NCBI GenBank assembly: GCA_017624495.1
Contig: JAGAMY010000042.1
Location: forward strand, 1 to 64,000
Direction of reading: 5' to 3'
From: Lachnospiraceae bacterium
GTDB taxonomy: Bacteria > Bacillota > Clostridia > Lachnospirales > Lachnospiraceae
DNA: 64,000 nucleotides
A model generated the notes under the pieces. That model was not told where the DNA came from. It did no database searches and saw nothing but the letters and a program-made list of their open reading frames with translations. The number at the start of each line of letters is the position of its first letter. Position 1 is the stretch's first letter. The position numbers and the translations under genes were made by a program. Below are positions 28,348-39,104 of this stretch, piece after piece.

Positions 28348-31185
28348 ATGAGCGAAAGAAAATATATTAAAATCAGAGGTGCAAGGGAGCACAATCTAAA
28401 GGGAATTGATATAGATATTCCGAGAAATGAACTGATTGTGCTGACGGGACTTAGTGGTTCAGGTAAATCTTCCCTTGCGTTTGATACGATTTATGCCGAG
28501 GGGCAGCGTCGGTATATGGAGTCATTGTCTTCCTATGCCCGCCAGTTTTTGGGTCAGATGGAGAAACCGGATGTGGAGAAGATTGAAGGTCTTCCACCAG
28601 CTATATCCATAGACCAGAAATCCACCAACCGTAACCCACGTTCTACAGTTGGTACGGTTACAGAGATTTATGATTATTTCCGTCTGTTGTATGCAAGAAT
28701 TGGTATTCCACACTGTCCGAAATGTGGCAGAGAAATTAAAAAACAGACGGTAGACCAGATGGTAGATCAGATTATGAGTCTGCCGGAGCGTACAAAGATA
28801 CAGCTTTTAGCACCTGTAGTAAGAGGACGGAAAGGTGAACACCAGAAGCTTTTTGAAAGAGCCAAGAAAAGTGGTTATGTCCGTGTACAGGTAGATGGCA
28901 ATATCTATGAACTGACAGAGGATATCAAATTAGAAAAAAATAAGAAACATAATATTGAGATTATTGTTGACCGTATTATTATTAAACCGGGAATTGAAAA
29001 GCGTTTGACGGATTCCATCGAAAATGTATTGGATTTGGCAGATGGACTTTTGATGGTAGATATTGCGGATGGGGAAGTGCTGAATTTTTCCCAGAGCTTT
29101 TCCTGCCCGGACTGCGAAATCAGCATCGAAGAAATAGAGCCGAGAAGCTTTTCCTTTAACAATCCTTTTGGTGCCTGTCCGGTCTGCTTTGGACTTGGGT
29201 ATAAAATGGAATTTGATGAGGATTTGATAATACCGGATAAGAGCTTAAGTATCGCAGAAGGTGCTATTCAGGTCATGGGCTGGCAATCCTGTACAGATCC
29301 CTCCAGTTACACCTATGCTACATTAAAGGCGTTATCCTTAGCGTATGATTTTGACTTAAATACGCCTTATCAGGATTTGCGTGAAGATGTCCGAGATGTG
29401 CTTATTCATGGAGTGAAAGATGGCAAGGCAGTAAAAGTATATTATAAGGGGCAGCGTGGCGAAGGTGTCTATGATGTGGTATTTGAGGGCATTATTCGCA
29501 ATGTGCAGCGCAGATACAGAGAAACCGGCTCCGACATCATGAAACAGGAATATGAGCAGTTTATGCGTATTACACCTTGTCAGGAATGTAAGGGACAGCG
29601 TTTAAAGAAGTCTTCCCTTGCAGTGACGGTGAGCAATAAAAATATTCATGAAATCACCAACATGTCCATAAAAAATCTGCAGCAGTTCTTAAAAGAAATG
29701 GAATTAAGTGAGCACCAGCAGATGATTGGTAAACAGGTATTAAAGGAGATTTCTGCCAGAGTAGGCTTTTTGGTCGATGTAGGCTTGGATTATTTAAGCC
29801 TGTCACGGGCAACAGGAACGCTTTCCGGTGGTGAAGCGCAAAGAATCCGTCTGGCGACACAGATAGGTTCGGGGCTTGTAGGTGTGGCATATATTTTAGA
29901 TGAACCAAGTATTGGTTTACATCAGAGAGATAATGACAAATTATTGGCAACATTAAAGAATCTTAGGGATTTAGGCAACACGTTAGTGGTAGTAGAGCAT
30001 GATGAAGATACCATGCGAGAAGCGGATTTTCTTGTGGATATCGGACCTGGAGCAGGAGAACATGGGGGAGAAGTTATTGCTGCAGGTACAGCAGAAGAGA
30101 TTATGCAAAATCCAAATTCCATAACCGGAGCATATCTAAGTGGCCGCAAGCAGATTCCTGTGCCGTCAGAACGTCGTAAGCCGACAGGATTTTTAAAAAT
30201 TGTTGGTGCAGCAGAAAACAATCTGAAAAATGTAAACGTAGATATACCATTAGGTATTATGACCTGTATTACCGGTGTTTCCGGTTCGGGAAAAAGCTCG
30301 CTGACCAATGAAGTTTTATATAAAACATTACAAAAGAAATTGAACCGTGCCAGAACAATTCCGGGCAAACACAAGGATATCAAAGGCTTAGAGCAGTTAG
30401 ACAAAGTCATTGACATTGACCAGTCGCCTATCGGCAGAACACCACGCTCAAATCCGGCGACTTACACCGGAGTATTTGATATGATTCGTGATTTGTTCGC
30501 CGGGACACCGGATGCGAAGGCAAAAGGATATAAAAAAGGCAGATTTAGTTTTAATGTCAAAGGCGGCAGATGTGAAGCCTGTGCAGGAGACGGTATTTTA
30601 AAAATCGAGATGCATTTCCTGCCGGATGTTTATGTGCCCTGTGAGGTCTGTGGTGGCAAGCGCTATAACCGTGAAACCTTAGAGGTGAAATATAAGGGAA
30701 AAAGCATTTATGATGTACTGAATATGACAGTGGAGGAAGCATTGGAGTTTTTCAAAAATGTACCTTCTATCCACAGGAAAATACAAACACTATATGATGT
30801 GGGATTATCCTATGTTCGTTTGGGTCAGCCTTCCACACAGCTTTCCGGTGGTGAAGCCCAGCGAGTAAAGCTTGCGACGGAATTAAGCCGCAGAAGTACA
30901 GGTAAGACCATTTATATTTTGGATGAGCCTACTACGGGACTGCATTTTGCGGATGTGCATAAGCTCATAGAGATATTGCGCAGACTTTCCGAAGGTGGAA
31001 ATACTGTGGTTGTCATTGAGCACAATCTGGATGTTATAAAAACCGCAGATTATATTATTGATATGGGACCGGAAGGCGGAGATGGCGGTGGAAAAGTTGT
31101 AGCCTTTGGTACACCGGAAGAAGTGGCAAAGGTAAAAGCTTCTTATACGGGAAAATATATAAAGAAATATTTGAAGGAAAGATAA
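28348..31185 (+). CDS. uvrA: Excinuclease ABC subunit A
   Basis: A 945-residue dimeric ATPase that finds bulky DNA lesions and loads UvrB. Two ABC cassettes are present: [13 protein letters not shown] near 33 and [13 protein letters not shown] near 645, each with its LSGGEAQR signature and DEPS/DEPT Walker B. Zinc-binding cysteine pairs are seen as CPKC, CPDC/CPVC and CEAC...CEVCGG. Normal length. It is co-transcribed with uvrB. Confidence 0.97.
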   Translation: MSERKYIKIRGAREHNLKGIDIDIPRNELIVLTGLSGSGKSSLAFDTIYAEGQRRYMESLSSYARQFLGQMEKPDVEKIEGLPPAISIDQKSTNRNPRSTVGTVTEIYDYFRLLYARIGIPHCPKCGREIKKQTVDQMVDQIMSLPERTKIQLLAPVVRGRKGEHQKLFERAKKSGYVRVQVDGNIYELTEDIKLEKNKKHNIEIIVDRIIIKPGIEKRLTDSIENVLDLADGLLMVDIADGEVLNFSQSFSCPDCEISIEEIEPRSFSFNNPFGACPVCFGLGYKMEFDEDLIIPDKSLSIAEGAIQVMGWQSCTDPSSYTYATLKALSLAYDFDLNTPYQDLREDVRDVLIHGVKDGKAVKVYYKGQRGEGVYDVVFEGIIRNVQRRYRETGSDIMKQEYEQFMRITPCQECKGQRLKKSSLAVTVSNKNIHEITNMSIKNLQQFLKEMELSEHQQMIGKQVLKEISARVGFLVDVGLDYLSLSRATGTLSGGEAQRIRLATQIGSGLVGVAYILDEPSIGLHQRDNDKLLATLKNLRDLGNTLVVVEHDEDTMREADFLVDIGPGAGEHGGEVIAAGTAEEIMQNPNSITGAYLSGRKQIPVPSERRKPTGFLKIVGAAENNLKNVNVDIPLGIMTCITGVSGSGKSSLTNEVLYKTLQKKLNRARTIPGKHKDIKGLEQLDKVIDIDQSPIGRTPRSNPATYTGVFDMIRDLFAGTPDAKAKGYKKGRFSFNVKGGRCEACAGDGILKIEMHFLPDVYVPCEVCGGKRYNRETLEVKYKGKSIYDVLNMTVEEALEFFKNVPSIHRKIQTLYDVGLSYVRLGQPSTQLSGGEAQRVKLATELSRRSTGKTIYILDEPTTGLHFADVHKLIEILRRLSEGGNTVVVIEHNLDVIKTADYIIDMGPEGGDGGGKVVAFGTPEEVAKVKASYTGKYIKKYLKER

Positions 31186-31194
31186 AAGATATGC

Positions 31195-31237
31195 AAAAAA
31201 ATCCGGTTTGCACAAAAGTTACAAACCGGATTTTTTT
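31195..31237 (+). terminator. Terminator of uvrBA
   Basis: AAATCCGGTTTG pairs with CAAACCGGATTT and is followed by T residues; the stem spans about 31198-31233. Confidence 0.92.
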
Positions 31238-31490
31238 GAATTAAAATAATGAAAGGAAATTTATAAATTATTATTTGGGGAGTGCTTCCCGGTGTTATCC
31301 GGAAAGCATGAGTTATGAAAACTGTATTAGCATTTACTCTAATACATGATTAGTATAAAATATAAATGTGATGGTTATGTGAAGAAATGGTGAACAAAAT
31401 AAAAAAATATCTAAAAAGTTTTCATTTTTTTTCAAGATATTGTCATTTCTTTAGAAAATCTTAAAATCCCGTGAATTTTGAAAAAATGAT
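31238..31490. other. Intergenic stretch before mbl
   Basis: An AT-rich gap without a coding frame. It holds one hairpin, TGCTTCCCGG (31283-31292) with CCGGAAAGCA (31299-31308), one mismatch, no T-run. No riboswitch or RNA gene is recognised. Confidence 0.4.
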
Positions 31491-31518
31491 TTGAAAAATG
31501 GAAGCATTTGTATATAAT
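31491..31518 (+). promoter_or_regulatory. Promoter of mbl
   Basis: TTGAAA (31491-31496), 16 nt, TATAAT (31513-31518), leaving a leader of about 80 nt. Confidence 0.65.
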
Positions 31519-31607
31519 AAATTATTATAAGGAAAAATATGATTAAATGCGAATTTTATGCTCAAAATAAAAATATATTGCAGTTAGACGAAAGGGGAAA
31601 CACAAGA

Positions 31608-32603
31608 ATGGTTTCAACAGATATCGGAATTGATTTAGGAACAGCCAGTATTTTAGTATATATTAAAGGCAAGGGCGTTGTATTAAAAGAGCCTTCAGTT
31701 GTTGCTTTTGACAGAGACACCAACAAAATCAAAGCAATTGGTGAAGAAGCACGTCTGATGTTAGGACGTACACCGGGAAACATTGTGGCAGTAAGACCAT
31801 TACGTCAGGGTGTTATTTCTGATTATACCGTGACAGAAAAAATGATTAAATATTTTATCCAGAAAGCAATTGGCAAAAGAAGCTTCCGTAAACCACGCAT
31901 CAGTGTCTGCGTACCAAGTGGTGTTACAGAAGTTGAAAAGAAAGCAGTAGAAGATGCTACCTATAATGCAGGTGCAAGAGAAGTAGAAATTATTGAAGAG
32001 CCGATTGCAGCAGCAATTGGAGCCGGAATTGATATATCCAGACCATGTGGTAACATGATCGTAGATATCGGTGGTGGTACAGCAGATATTGCCGTAATTT
32101 CTTTAGGTGGTTCAGTAGTAAGTACTTCCATCAAAATTGCCGGGGATGATTTTGATGAAGCGATTGTTCGTTACATGCGTAAAAAGCATAATCTTTTAAT
32201 TGGTGAAAGAACCGCAGAAGATATCAAAATTAAAATTGGTTCCTGTTTTCCAAACGGACAGAATGCAACGATGGATGTCAGAGGCCGTAACCTTGTAACC
32301 GGTTTGCCAAAAACTGTTACCGTTACTTCCGAAGAAACAGAAGATGCACTTCGTGAACCGACTTTACAGATTGTAGAAGCTGTACACAGTGTACTTGAAA
32401 AGACTCCGCCAGAGCTTGCTGCCGATGTGGCAGATCGTGGTATTGTGTTGACCGGTGGTGGTGCGTTGTTAAGAGGGTTAGAAGAGCTTTTAGAAGACAG
32501 AACAGGTATCAATACCATGACAGCAGAAGAACCAATGACCTGCGTGGCAATCGGTACAGGTAAATTTGTAGAATTTCTTGCTGGAAAAAGAGACGAAGAC
32601 TAA
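31608..32603 (+). CDS. mbl: MreB-family actin homologue (Mbl-type)
   Basis: A 331-residue bacterial actin. The start is set at ATG 31608 behind AAAGGGG; the frame extends upstream to 31539 but without a ribosome site or family match. Phosphate loops are visible as DIGIDLGTA, VDIGGGTADIAV and TGGGALLRGLEE. MreB/Mbl filaments under the membrane steer the wall-elongation machinery and fix rod shape. The gene order mbl-flhO-flhP is that of Bacillus subtilis, which supports the Mbl assignment over MreB. Confidence 0.85.
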   Translation: MVSTDIGIDLGTASILVYIKGKGVVLKEPSVVAFDRDTNKIKAIGEEARLMLGRTPGNIVAVRPLRQGVISDYTVTEKMIKYFIQKAIGKRSFRKPRISVCVPSGVTEVEKKAVEDATYNAGAREVEIIEEPIAAAIGAGIDISRPCGNMIVDIGGGTADIAVISLGGSVVSTSIKIAGDDFDEAIVRYMRKKHNLLIGERTAEDIKIKIGSCFPNGQNATMDVRGRNLVTGLPKTVTVTSEETEDALREPTLQIVEAVHSVLEKTPPELAADVADRGIVLTGGGALLRGLEELLEDRTGINTMTAEEPMTCVAIGTGKFVEFLAGKRDED

Positions 32604-32628
32604 AGAAAAACCTTGATTTTGTCGATAT
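32601..32628 (+). promoter_or_regulatory. Probable sigma-D (sigma-28) promoter of the flagellar rod genes
   Basis: TAAA (32601-32604), 16 nt, GTCGATAT (32621-32628), one base from the sigma-D -10 GCCGATAT. The TAA of the -35 is the mbl stop codon. It suggests motility-specific control of the genes downstream while mbl keeps its own promoter. Confidence 0.6.
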
Positions 32629-32699
32629 AATATAAAGAGATATGCACGGATGAAAGACTGTTCAGGGATGAGCAAAAGTGGACAGGGAGGAAAAGGATA

Positions 32700-33500
32700 A
32701 TGGTTAAGGGACTATATACCGCCTATACGGGCATGATTGAAGAGATGCGCCGTATGGACGTTATGACAAATAATCTTGCAAATGCAAGTACAACCGGATT
32801 TAAAAAAGAAGGGGCAGTAAACCAGTCATTTGATGACCAGTTAGCAATTAAGATTAAAGATACATCAGAAATATTTCCGGCGAAAAGATTAGGAGATGTA
32901 AATTTAGGTGTAAAAGTAGGAGAAACTTATCGTGATTTCAGTCAGGGCTCCTTTGATGTAACAGACAATCCATATGATGTGGCTTTAGACGGACAGGGAT
33001 TTTTTGCTATCGAATTCAGAAGCAAAACAGGAGAGACTTCTATTAAATATACCAGAGATGGCTCCTTTACTGTAGATCGTGATGGTTATGTTCGGACAAA
33101 GGATGGCGATTTTGTACTTAATGCAAATGGCGCAGCCAACAGTGTTGGCGGAGAAGCGAATTATGTCCGGGTTGACCCTACAAGAGATGTTCTGATAGAC
33201 AGTCTTGGTGTAGTTTATCAGGATGATGTGGCAGTAGGACAGATTGGTGTTATTGATTTTGAAAATTATGATTATCTTGAAAAATATGGGGAAAATCTTT
33301 TTGACGTAGTGCCGGGTGGTCAGATTATAGCGGCTGATGCAAGAGTAGAGCAGGGCTGTCTGGAAATGTCCAATGTCAATATTGTAACAGAGATGGTGGA
33401 CATGATTACCATTACCCGAGCATATGAAGCAAATCAGAAGATTATTACTACAATAGATGGTACATTAGATAAAGCGGTTAATACAGTGGGAAAGGTATAG
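32700..33500 (+). CDS. flhO: Flagellar hook-basal body protein FlhO (FlgF/FlgG family)
   Basis: A 266-residue rod protein. The N-terminal heptad region with TNNLANASTTGFK is the flagellar rod/hook signature, NPYDVALDGQGFFAIE is the central FlgF/G domain, and the C-terminal EMVDMITITRAYEANQK helix completes the coiled bundle. It is exported by the flagellar type III system and builds the drive shaft. Its place right after mbl and before flgG matches flhO in Bacillus. Confidence 0.9.
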   Translation: MVKGLYTAYTGMIEEMRRMDVMTNNLANASTTGFKKEGAVNQSFDDQLAIKIKDTSEIFPAKRLGDVNLGVKVGETYRDFSQGSFDVTDNPYDVALDGQGFFAIEFRSKTGETSIKYTRDGSFTVDRDGYVRTKDGDFVLNANGAANSVGGEANYVRVDPTRDVLIDSLGVVYQDDVAVGQIGVIDFENYDYLEKYGENLFDVVPGGQIIAADARVEQGCLEMSNVNIVTEMVDMITITRAYEANQKIITTIDGTLDKAVNTVGKV

Positions 33501-33514
33501 GAGGATAAACAGCT

Positions 33515-34330
33515 ATGATGAGATCATTGTGGACTGCTGCATCAGGTATGATTGCACAGCAGACAAATGTAGATTCCATTTCTAATAACTTAGCAAATGT
33601 AAATACTACAGGTTACAAGACACAGAGAACAGAATTCAAATCTTTATTATATCAAAATTTACAGACAAGAACAACTACAGCAAACGGTGAAGAAAAGCCG
33701 GTACCTGCACAGGTTGGTCTTGGTACAAGAGTAGCAGCAACAAATACTATCTATACGCAGGGTGCATTACAGGCAAGTGAGAATGTTACCGATTTTGCCA
33801 TTGATGGTTCTGGTTTCTTCTCTGTGCGTGGTGAAGATGGAAATATCTACTATACCCGTAACGGTAGTTTTACATGGGCTGTAGGTGTAAATGGTACAAC
33901 ACTTTGTAATTCTAATGGTTATCCGGTTTTAGATTCACAGGGAAATGAGATTATTGTACCAAATGGTGTGACAAGTGAAAGCATGATGATTTCCAGTGAC
34001 GGTACAATTGGTTATAAAGCTCAGGATGGTAATTATATACCATTAAATCAGACAATTGGTTTATATCAGTTTACCAATCCGGCAGGTTTAGAAAAGATGT
34101 CAAACAGTCTTCTTGCAGAAACAGCAGCATCCGGTCCGGCAATGAACGAAGCTTTACAGGCAAACCTGACAAGAAGTAATGTATATCAGGGATATTTAGA
34201 AGGTTCTAACGTACAGGTGGCAGATGAAATGGTAAATCTTATTATTGCCCAGAGAGCCTATGAATTAAATTCAAAAGCAATTCAGGCATCGGATGATATG
34301 CTTCAGCAGGCAAACCAGTTAAGAAGATAG
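33515..34330 (+). CDS. flgG: Flagellar distal rod protein FlgG (FlhP position)
   Basis: A 271-residue protein 14 nt after flhO. It has SNNLANVNTTGYK near the N-terminus, DFAIDGSGFFSV in the middle and VADEMVNLIIAQRAYELNSKAI at the C-terminus, the standard FlgG pattern and length. It forms the distal rod. By position it corresponds to flhP. Confidence 0.92.
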   Translation: MMRSLWTAASGMIAQQTNVDSISNNLANVNTTGYKTQRTEFKSLLYQNLQTRTTTANGEEKPVPAQVGLGTRVAATNTIYTQGALQASENVTDFAIDGSGFFSVRGEDGNIYYTRNGSFTWAVGVNGTTLCNSNGYPVLDSQGNEIIVPNGVTSESMMISSDGTIGYKAQDGNYIPLNQTIGLYQFTNPAGLEKMSNSLLAETAASGPAMNEALQANLTRSNVYQGYLEGSNVQVADEMVNLIIAQRAYELNSKAIQASDDMLQQANQLRR

Positions 34331-34351
34331 TTGTAGCAGGAGGATAAGTAT

Positions 34352-34702
34352 ATGAGTTTGGATATCAGCGGCATTTCTGCTATGATGGATTCGACAAGTA
34401 CAAAGGCAGCAAACAGCAAAGCCAATAAATTACAGGGTTCATTGGAAGGAAATTTAGCTTCTGCATCAGATGAAGAACTGATGGATGTCTGTAAACAGTT
34501 TGAAGCGTACTTTGTAGAGCAGGTCATGAAAGAGGTAGAAAAGACAATTCCAAAGACAGAAGAAGATTCTACCATGAGTATGTATACCGATTTTTTCAAA
34601 GAACAGGTTATGCAGACAATGGCAGAAGAAATTTGTGATAAACAGAGCCTTGGACTTGCACAGCAGATGTATGAACAAATGAAAAGAAATTATTCATTGT
34701 AA
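34352..34702 (+). CDS. flgJ: Rod-binding protein, FlgJ N-terminal domain only
   Basis: A 116-residue protein with the rod-binding pattern VCKQFEAYFVEQVMKEVEKT and MYTDFFKEQVMQTMAEEI. In Proteobacteria this domain is fused to a muramidase that opens the wall for the rod. Here only the scaffold half exists, as is usual in Clostridia, and another hydrolase must do the cutting. Last gene of the flagellar unit. Confidence 0.85.
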   Translation: MSLDISGISAMMDSTSTKAANSKANKLQGSLEGNLASASDEELMDVCKQFEAYFVEQVMKEVEKTIPKTEEDSTMSMYTDFFKEQVMQTMAEEICDKQSLGLAQQMYEQMKRNYSL

Positions 34703-34712
34703 AGGAAAAGTA

Positions 34713-34746
34713 TTGGATGTGTCAGAAGTGATGCATCCAATTTTTT
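34713..34746 (+). terminator. Terminator of the mbl/flagellar unit
   Basis: TTGGATG (34713-34719) pairs with CATCCAA (34734-34740), then TTTTTT. Confidence 0.8.
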
Positions 34747-34782
34747 GTAGTACGTCTTTTACATTAAGGAGCAATTGTAAAT

Positions 34783-36990
34783 ATGGAAACAATCAAGGGT
34801 TATGTAGAACATATTATATTTCGAAATGCTGAAAATGGTTATACCGTATTCGTTCTTATTTGTGATGAGGAAGAATTGACCTGTGTAGGGACTCTTTCTG
34901 TGATAAGTGAAGGCGAAAATATAGAAGCTGTGGGAGAATACACAGAGCATCCGATGTATGGCAGACAGTTTGCGGTGAAAGAGTTAAGAGAGTGCGAACC
35001 GGAGGATGAAATTGCAATGGAACGGTATTTAGGTTCCGGGGCAATAAAAGGGATAGGGATGGCATTGGCAGCCAGAATTGTCCGCAGATTTAAAAAAGAT
35101 ACTTTTCGTATTATAGAAGAAGAACCGGAGCGGCTTGCAGAGGTAAAAGGAATTAGTGAGCGCAAAGCACAGGAAATTTCTGCGCAGGTGGCGGAAAAAA
35201 GAGAATTGCGTCAAGCAATGATTTTTTTACAGCAATATGGTATATCCTTGAATCTTGCAGTAAAAATCTATGGAACTTACCAACAGGAAATTTATCGGGT
35301 AATTAAAGAAAATCCCTATCAGTTAGCAGACGATATTCAGGGTGTAGGGTTTAAAATTGCGGATGAAATAGCAGCGAAAGTGGGAATTCGTACAGATTCT
35401 GACTTTCGTATCCGCAGTGGTATATTATATAGTCTTTTACAGGCGGCATCGGATGGACACACTTTTTTACCAAAGGATGAACTATTGCAGCGTACATCGA
35501 CCCTGCTTGGGATTGAGACTGAACTGATAGAAGAGCAGTTTATGAATCTTGCTATTGAGCGGAAAATTATGGTTAAGGGTGAGCATATTTACGGAGCGGC
35601 TTATTATTATATGGAAGCCTCTGTGGCAGAAATGTTAAAGGCACTGGATGTAAAATATGATGTACCGGATATGGAAATTGAAAAACAGATACGGCGTATT
35701 GAAAAGCAGACAGGTATGGAGCCGGATGAAATGCAGATGCTTGCTGTAAAAGAAGCGGTTAAAAATGGACTCCTTGTCATTACCGGAGGACCGGGTACAG
35801 GAAAGACTACAACCATTAATGCCATTATCAAATATTTTGAACTGGAGGGTATGGATATTTTTCTGGGAGCACCAACGGGTCGTGCGGCAAAGCGTATGAG
35901 TGAAACCACAGGTTATGAAGCAAGAACCATACACCGGATGTTAGAGTTAAATGGTGGTATGGAAGGCAGTGTCGGTTTTTCGAGAAATGGAGACAATCCA
36001 TTGGAGACAGATGTTATTATCATTGATGAGATGTCTATGGTAGACCTGCATTTGATGCATGCGCTGTTAAAAGCGGTGGTGGCAGGTACAAGGCTTATAT
36101 TAGTGGGGGATGTTAATCAGCTGCCCAGCGTAGGTCCAGGCAGCATATTAAAGGATATTATTGCGTCAGAGAGATTTCCTGTGGTAAAGTTAACAAAAAT
36201 TTTCCGTCAGGCTACCCAGAGTGATATTATCGTGAATGCACATAAAATCAATAGGGGAGAGGATGTGGTTTTAGACAATAAGAGTATGGATTTCTTTTTT
36301 CTAAAACGCTATGAAGCAGATGTGATTATCAATGTGGTTATTCAGTTGATAGCGCAGAAGCTCCCTAAATTTGTGGATGCTTCACCCTTCGATATTCAGG
36401 TGCTTACGCCCATGCGAAAAGGTCTTCTAGGTGTGGAAAGACTAAATGGCATACTACAGCAATACTTAAATCCAAAGTCCAAAGATAAAAAGGAATGGGA
36501 AGCGGGAGAGCATTTGTTTCGTGAAGGTGACAAGGTGATGCAGACCAAGAATAATTACCAGTTGGAATGGGAAATTCGCAGTCGTTACGGACTTACCATT
36601 GATAAAGGCTTAGGTGTGTTCAATGGAGATATGGGAATTATTCGTGAAATTAATGAATATGCCGAAAAAATGACAGTGGAATTTGATGAAGGACGTATGG
36701 TGGAGTATTCTCTGCGGAGTTTAGAGGAATTAGAGCTTGCCTATGCCATTACAATTCATAAATCCCAAGGGTCTGAGTATCCGGCAGTAGTTATTCCTCT
36801 GTTAAACGGTCCCCGTATGCTGATGAATCGAAATCTGCTTTACACTGCAGTGACTAGAGCAAGAAAATGTGTAACCTTAGTTGGAGATGAAAATACATTT
36901 AACTCCATGATACACAATACCTTACAGCAGAAGAGATATTCCGGGTTAGCAGAGGAGATAAAAGGAATCTCTGCTTTGACAATGGAATAA
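34783..36990 (+). CDS. recD2: RecD2-type SF1B DNA helicase
   Basis: A 735-residue helicase, typical of RecD2, which acts without RecBC. The N-terminal OB and helix-hairpin-helix region (GSGAIKGIGMALAARIV, ISERKAQEI) is followed by Walker A in GGPGTGKTTT (about 335), DEMSMVD Walker B, and C-terminal AITIHKSQGSEYP. It moves 5'-3' on DNA and aids repair and replication restart. The leader has TAAGGAG. It is a single gene between two terminators. Confidence 0.93.
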   Translation: METIKGYVEHIIFRNAENGYTVFVLICDEEELTCVGTLSVISEGENIEAVGEYTEHPMYGRQFAVKELRECEPEDEIAMERYLGSGAIKGIGMALAARIVRRFKKDTFRIIEEEPERLAEVKGISERKAQEISAQVAEKRELRQAMIFLQQYGISLNLAVKIYGTYQQEIYRVIKENPYQLADDIQGVGFKIADEIAAKVGIRTDSDFRIRSGILYSLLQAASDGHTFLPKDELLQRTSTLLGIETELIEEQFMNLAIERKIMVKGEHIYGAAYYYMEASVAEMLKALDVKYDVPDMEIEKQIRRIEKQTGMEPDEMQMLAVKEAVKNGLLVITGGPGTGKTTTINAIIKYFELEGMDIFLGAPTGRAAKRMSETTGYEARTIHRMLELNGGMEGSVGFSRNGDNPLETDVIIIDEMSMVDLHLMHALLKAVVAGTRLILVGDVNQLPSVGPGSILKDIIASERFPVVKLTKIFRQATQSDIIVNAHKINRGEDVVLDNKSMDFFFLKRYEADVIINVVIQLIAQKLPKFVDASPFDIQVLTPMRKGLLGVERLNGILQQYLNPKSKDKKEWEAGEHLFREGDKVMQTKNNYQLEWEIRSRYGLTIDKGLGVFNGDMGIIREINEYAEKMTVEFDEGRMVEYSLRSLEELELAYAITIHKSQGSEYPAVVIPLLNGPRMLMNRNLLYTAVTRARKCVTLVGDENTFNSMIHNTLQQKRYSGLAEEIKGISALTME

Positions 36991-37004
36991 TACCGAATAT
37001 GACG

Positions 37005-37051
37005 AAAAAAAGAGATTTCAGCAGTTTGATAGTGCCGAAATCTCTTTTTTT
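37005..37051. terminator. Bidirectional terminator between recD2 and ktrA
   Basis: AGAGATTTC (about 37011-37019) pairs with GAAATCTCT (37037-37045), with A-runs on the left and T-runs on the right, so it serves both converging genes. Confidence 0.88.
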
Positions 37052-37702
37052 CTAATATTTGCGTATAATCTTATCTAAGTCCTTCTGATGTCCGATAACC
37101 ATTAAATGCTCATCCTTTCGGAAGATATAATCTGCTCCCGGCAGAATTTGTGTATGCTCACCGTATTTTATACCAATAATACTTAAATGATATCTTGCAC
37201 GGAAGTTTACATCTAAAATACTTTTTCCAATCCATTCCGGCAGAGGAGCAATTTCGTAAATGGAATAGCCGTCTTCTAAGTTAATATAATCAAATACAGC
37301 ATCTGCACTAAGGCTGACAGCCACTTTTTCTGCAATATCCCTGTCTGGGAAAATAACTTCATCCGCACCATTTCGGAGTAAAAATTTTGCATGGATATCA
37401 CGGTTGGCTTTGCTCACCACATATTTTGCACCCAAATCCTTAAGCAGGCTGGTGATTTCTAAACTGCTCTGGAAGTTGTTGCCGATACAGACAATGCAAA
37501 GGTCAAAATTGGATACACCAAGACTTTCGAGCACCTTTATGTTGGTGCAGTCACCGATTTTGGCACTGGTGACATAAGGTAATAAGTCCTCTAGTTTTTC
37601 TTCAAATTCATCCACAATCATAATTTCATTATCCAGTTTTGAAAGATTCATACATAAATGGGAACCAAATCGTCCCATACCAATGATTAAAATAGACTTC
37701 AT
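37052..37702 (-). CDS. ktrA: Potassium uptake regulatory subunit KtrA (RCK/TrkA family)
   Basis: A 216-residue cytoplasmic ring subunit. The Rossmann motif GMGRFGSHLC opens the RCK-N domain that binds ATP/ADP (and c-di-AMP at RCK-C in relatives), and residues about 140-216 form RCK-C. It gates the membrane subunit encoded just upstream on the same strand, with an 18-nt gap and AGGAGG. Confidence 0.93.
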   Translation of the reverse strand: MKSILIIGMGRFGSHLCMNLSKLDNEIMIVDEFEEKLEDLLPYVTSAKIGDCTNIKVLESLGVSNFDLCIVCIGNNFQSSLEITSLLKDLGAKYVVSKANRDIHAKFLLRNGADEVIFPDRDIAEKVAVSLSADAVFDYINLEDGYSIYEIAPLPEWIGKSILDVNFRARYHLSIIGIKYGEHTQILPGADYIFRKDEHLMVIGHQKDLDKIIRKY

Positions 37703-37720
37703 TTTTTTCCTCCTAAATTA

Positions 37721-39064
37721 TTATCCAATGTTTATCTTTTCTGCCGGCTGCAATACATGGGCAATTTTCTTTTTGTCTGTGAAGGACATGGCAAAGGATA
37801 AGCTGCCCACTCGACCCAAATACATCAATAGAATAATGACAATGCGGGAGGCTGTATTGAGCTGTGTAGTAAGTCCGGCGGTCATACCTACAGTTCCCAT
37901 AGCAGAAAAAACTTCTAACATCGTATCTGTGCCATTAAAATTCTGGGTTCCGCATATAAACAGAACACCTATAATACATAGAATCAAATTTGTACAAAAC
38001 ACGGCGGATGCCTTATGTAAAGCATCATTTTCCAATCGTCTGCCAAAAATGTCTGCACCCACAGTACGGGTTAAATTGGATTTTAAACATACCAGCAGTA
38101 CAACAATAGTTGTTACTTTGATACCACCTGCGGTAGACCCCGGAGCACCACCGATAAACATGAGTAAAATGGTGAGCAGCTTGCTTCCTTCGGACAAGGC
38201 GGCAACATCTATGGTATTAAATCCGGCAGTTCGTGGTGTGACGGAGCAGAACAGGGAGCTTAAGATTTTTCCTGTAACTGTCATATCCGCAAATAGGCGG
38301 TTATTTTCCATGAGGAAAAAGAGTAAAGCACCGCCAAAAAGTAGTATGCCTGTAGCACTTAAGACAATTTTAGTATGCAGGGCATATTTTTTAAAATGCC
38401 ATTTATGAGCACGAATATCTGCCCACACAATAAAGCCAAGACCGCCGATAAGTACCAGAAGCATAATGGTAATCATGACAACGGGATGGTCATAATAGCC
38501 TGTCAGCGAAGAAAATGGTTCATATCGCCCCATCAAATCAAAACCTGCATTACAAAATGCGGAAATGGAGTGGAAAATACCGTAATAAATACCCCGACCT
38601 ATGCCCATGCGTGGAATAAAGCAGGCAGACAGAATAATGGCACCGATAAGCTCAAAAAGCAGTGTGCCAACAATTGCCTGTTTGGTAAGCCGCACCATGC
38701 CACGAATTTCGATGACATTAAAACTTTCCTGAATCAGACCACGCTCTTTTAAGCCAATTTTTTTTCCTAAAAGAATAGATGCTGTAGCACCGATGGAAAT
38801 AAAACCAAGTCCGCCAATCTGAATCAGCGTGATAATGATAATCTGACCAAATGTACTCCAGTGACTGAATGTATCTACTACAATCAGTCCTGTTACACAG
38901 GTTGCGCTTGTTGCCGTAAAAAGAGCAGATAAAAATGGTGTACATTCTCCGGATTTTGCGGAAACTGGCAGCATAAGAAGAACTGTGCCAATTAGAATAA
39001 TCAGCAGAAAACCACGGGCAATTAACTGTGGCCCGGAAAGTTTTCTTGTAAATTTTTCAAACAT
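37721..39064 (-). CDS. ktrB: Potassium/sodium symport subunit KtrB (TrkH family)
   Basis: A 447-residue integral membrane protein with four M1-P-M2 units. Selectivity-filter-like segments include TATSATCVTGL, SAFCNAGFDLMG and CSVTPRTAGFNTID, with the APGSTAGGIKVTT loop typical of TrkH/KtrB. It moves K+ inward with Na+ under KtrA control. It starts behind AGGAGG on the reverse strand and is the first gene of ktrBA. Confidence 0.93.
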   Translation of the reverse strand: MFEKFTRKLSGPQLIARGFLLIILIGTVLLMLPVSAKSGECTPFLSALFTATSATCVTGLIVVDTFSHWSTFGQIIIITLIQIGGLGFISIGATASILLGKKIGLKERGLIQESFNVIEIRGMVRLTKQAIVGTLLFELIGAIILSACFIPRMGIGRGIYYGIFHSISAFCNAGFDLMGRYEPFSSLTGYYDHPVVMITIMLLVLIGGLGFIVWADIRAHKWHFKKYALHTKIVLSATGILLFGGALLFFLMENNRLFADMTVTGKILSSLFCSVTPRTAGFNTIDVAALSEGSKLLTILLMFIGGAPGSTAGGIKVTTIVVLLVCLKSNLTRTVGADIFGRRLENDALHKASAVFCTNLILCIIGVLFICGTQNFNGTDTMLEVFSAMGTVGMTAGLTTQLNTASRIVIILLMYLGRVGSLSFAMSFTDKKKIAHVLQPAEKINIG

Positions 39065-39104
39065 GGTAAAGAAAAAAACCTCCTGTATAATAAAAACTAA
39101 GATT

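Noticed and set aside
37683..38408. Forward frame of 241 codons opposite ktrB
   Set aside because: It is the complement of a clear TrkH-family gene and resembles no protein.
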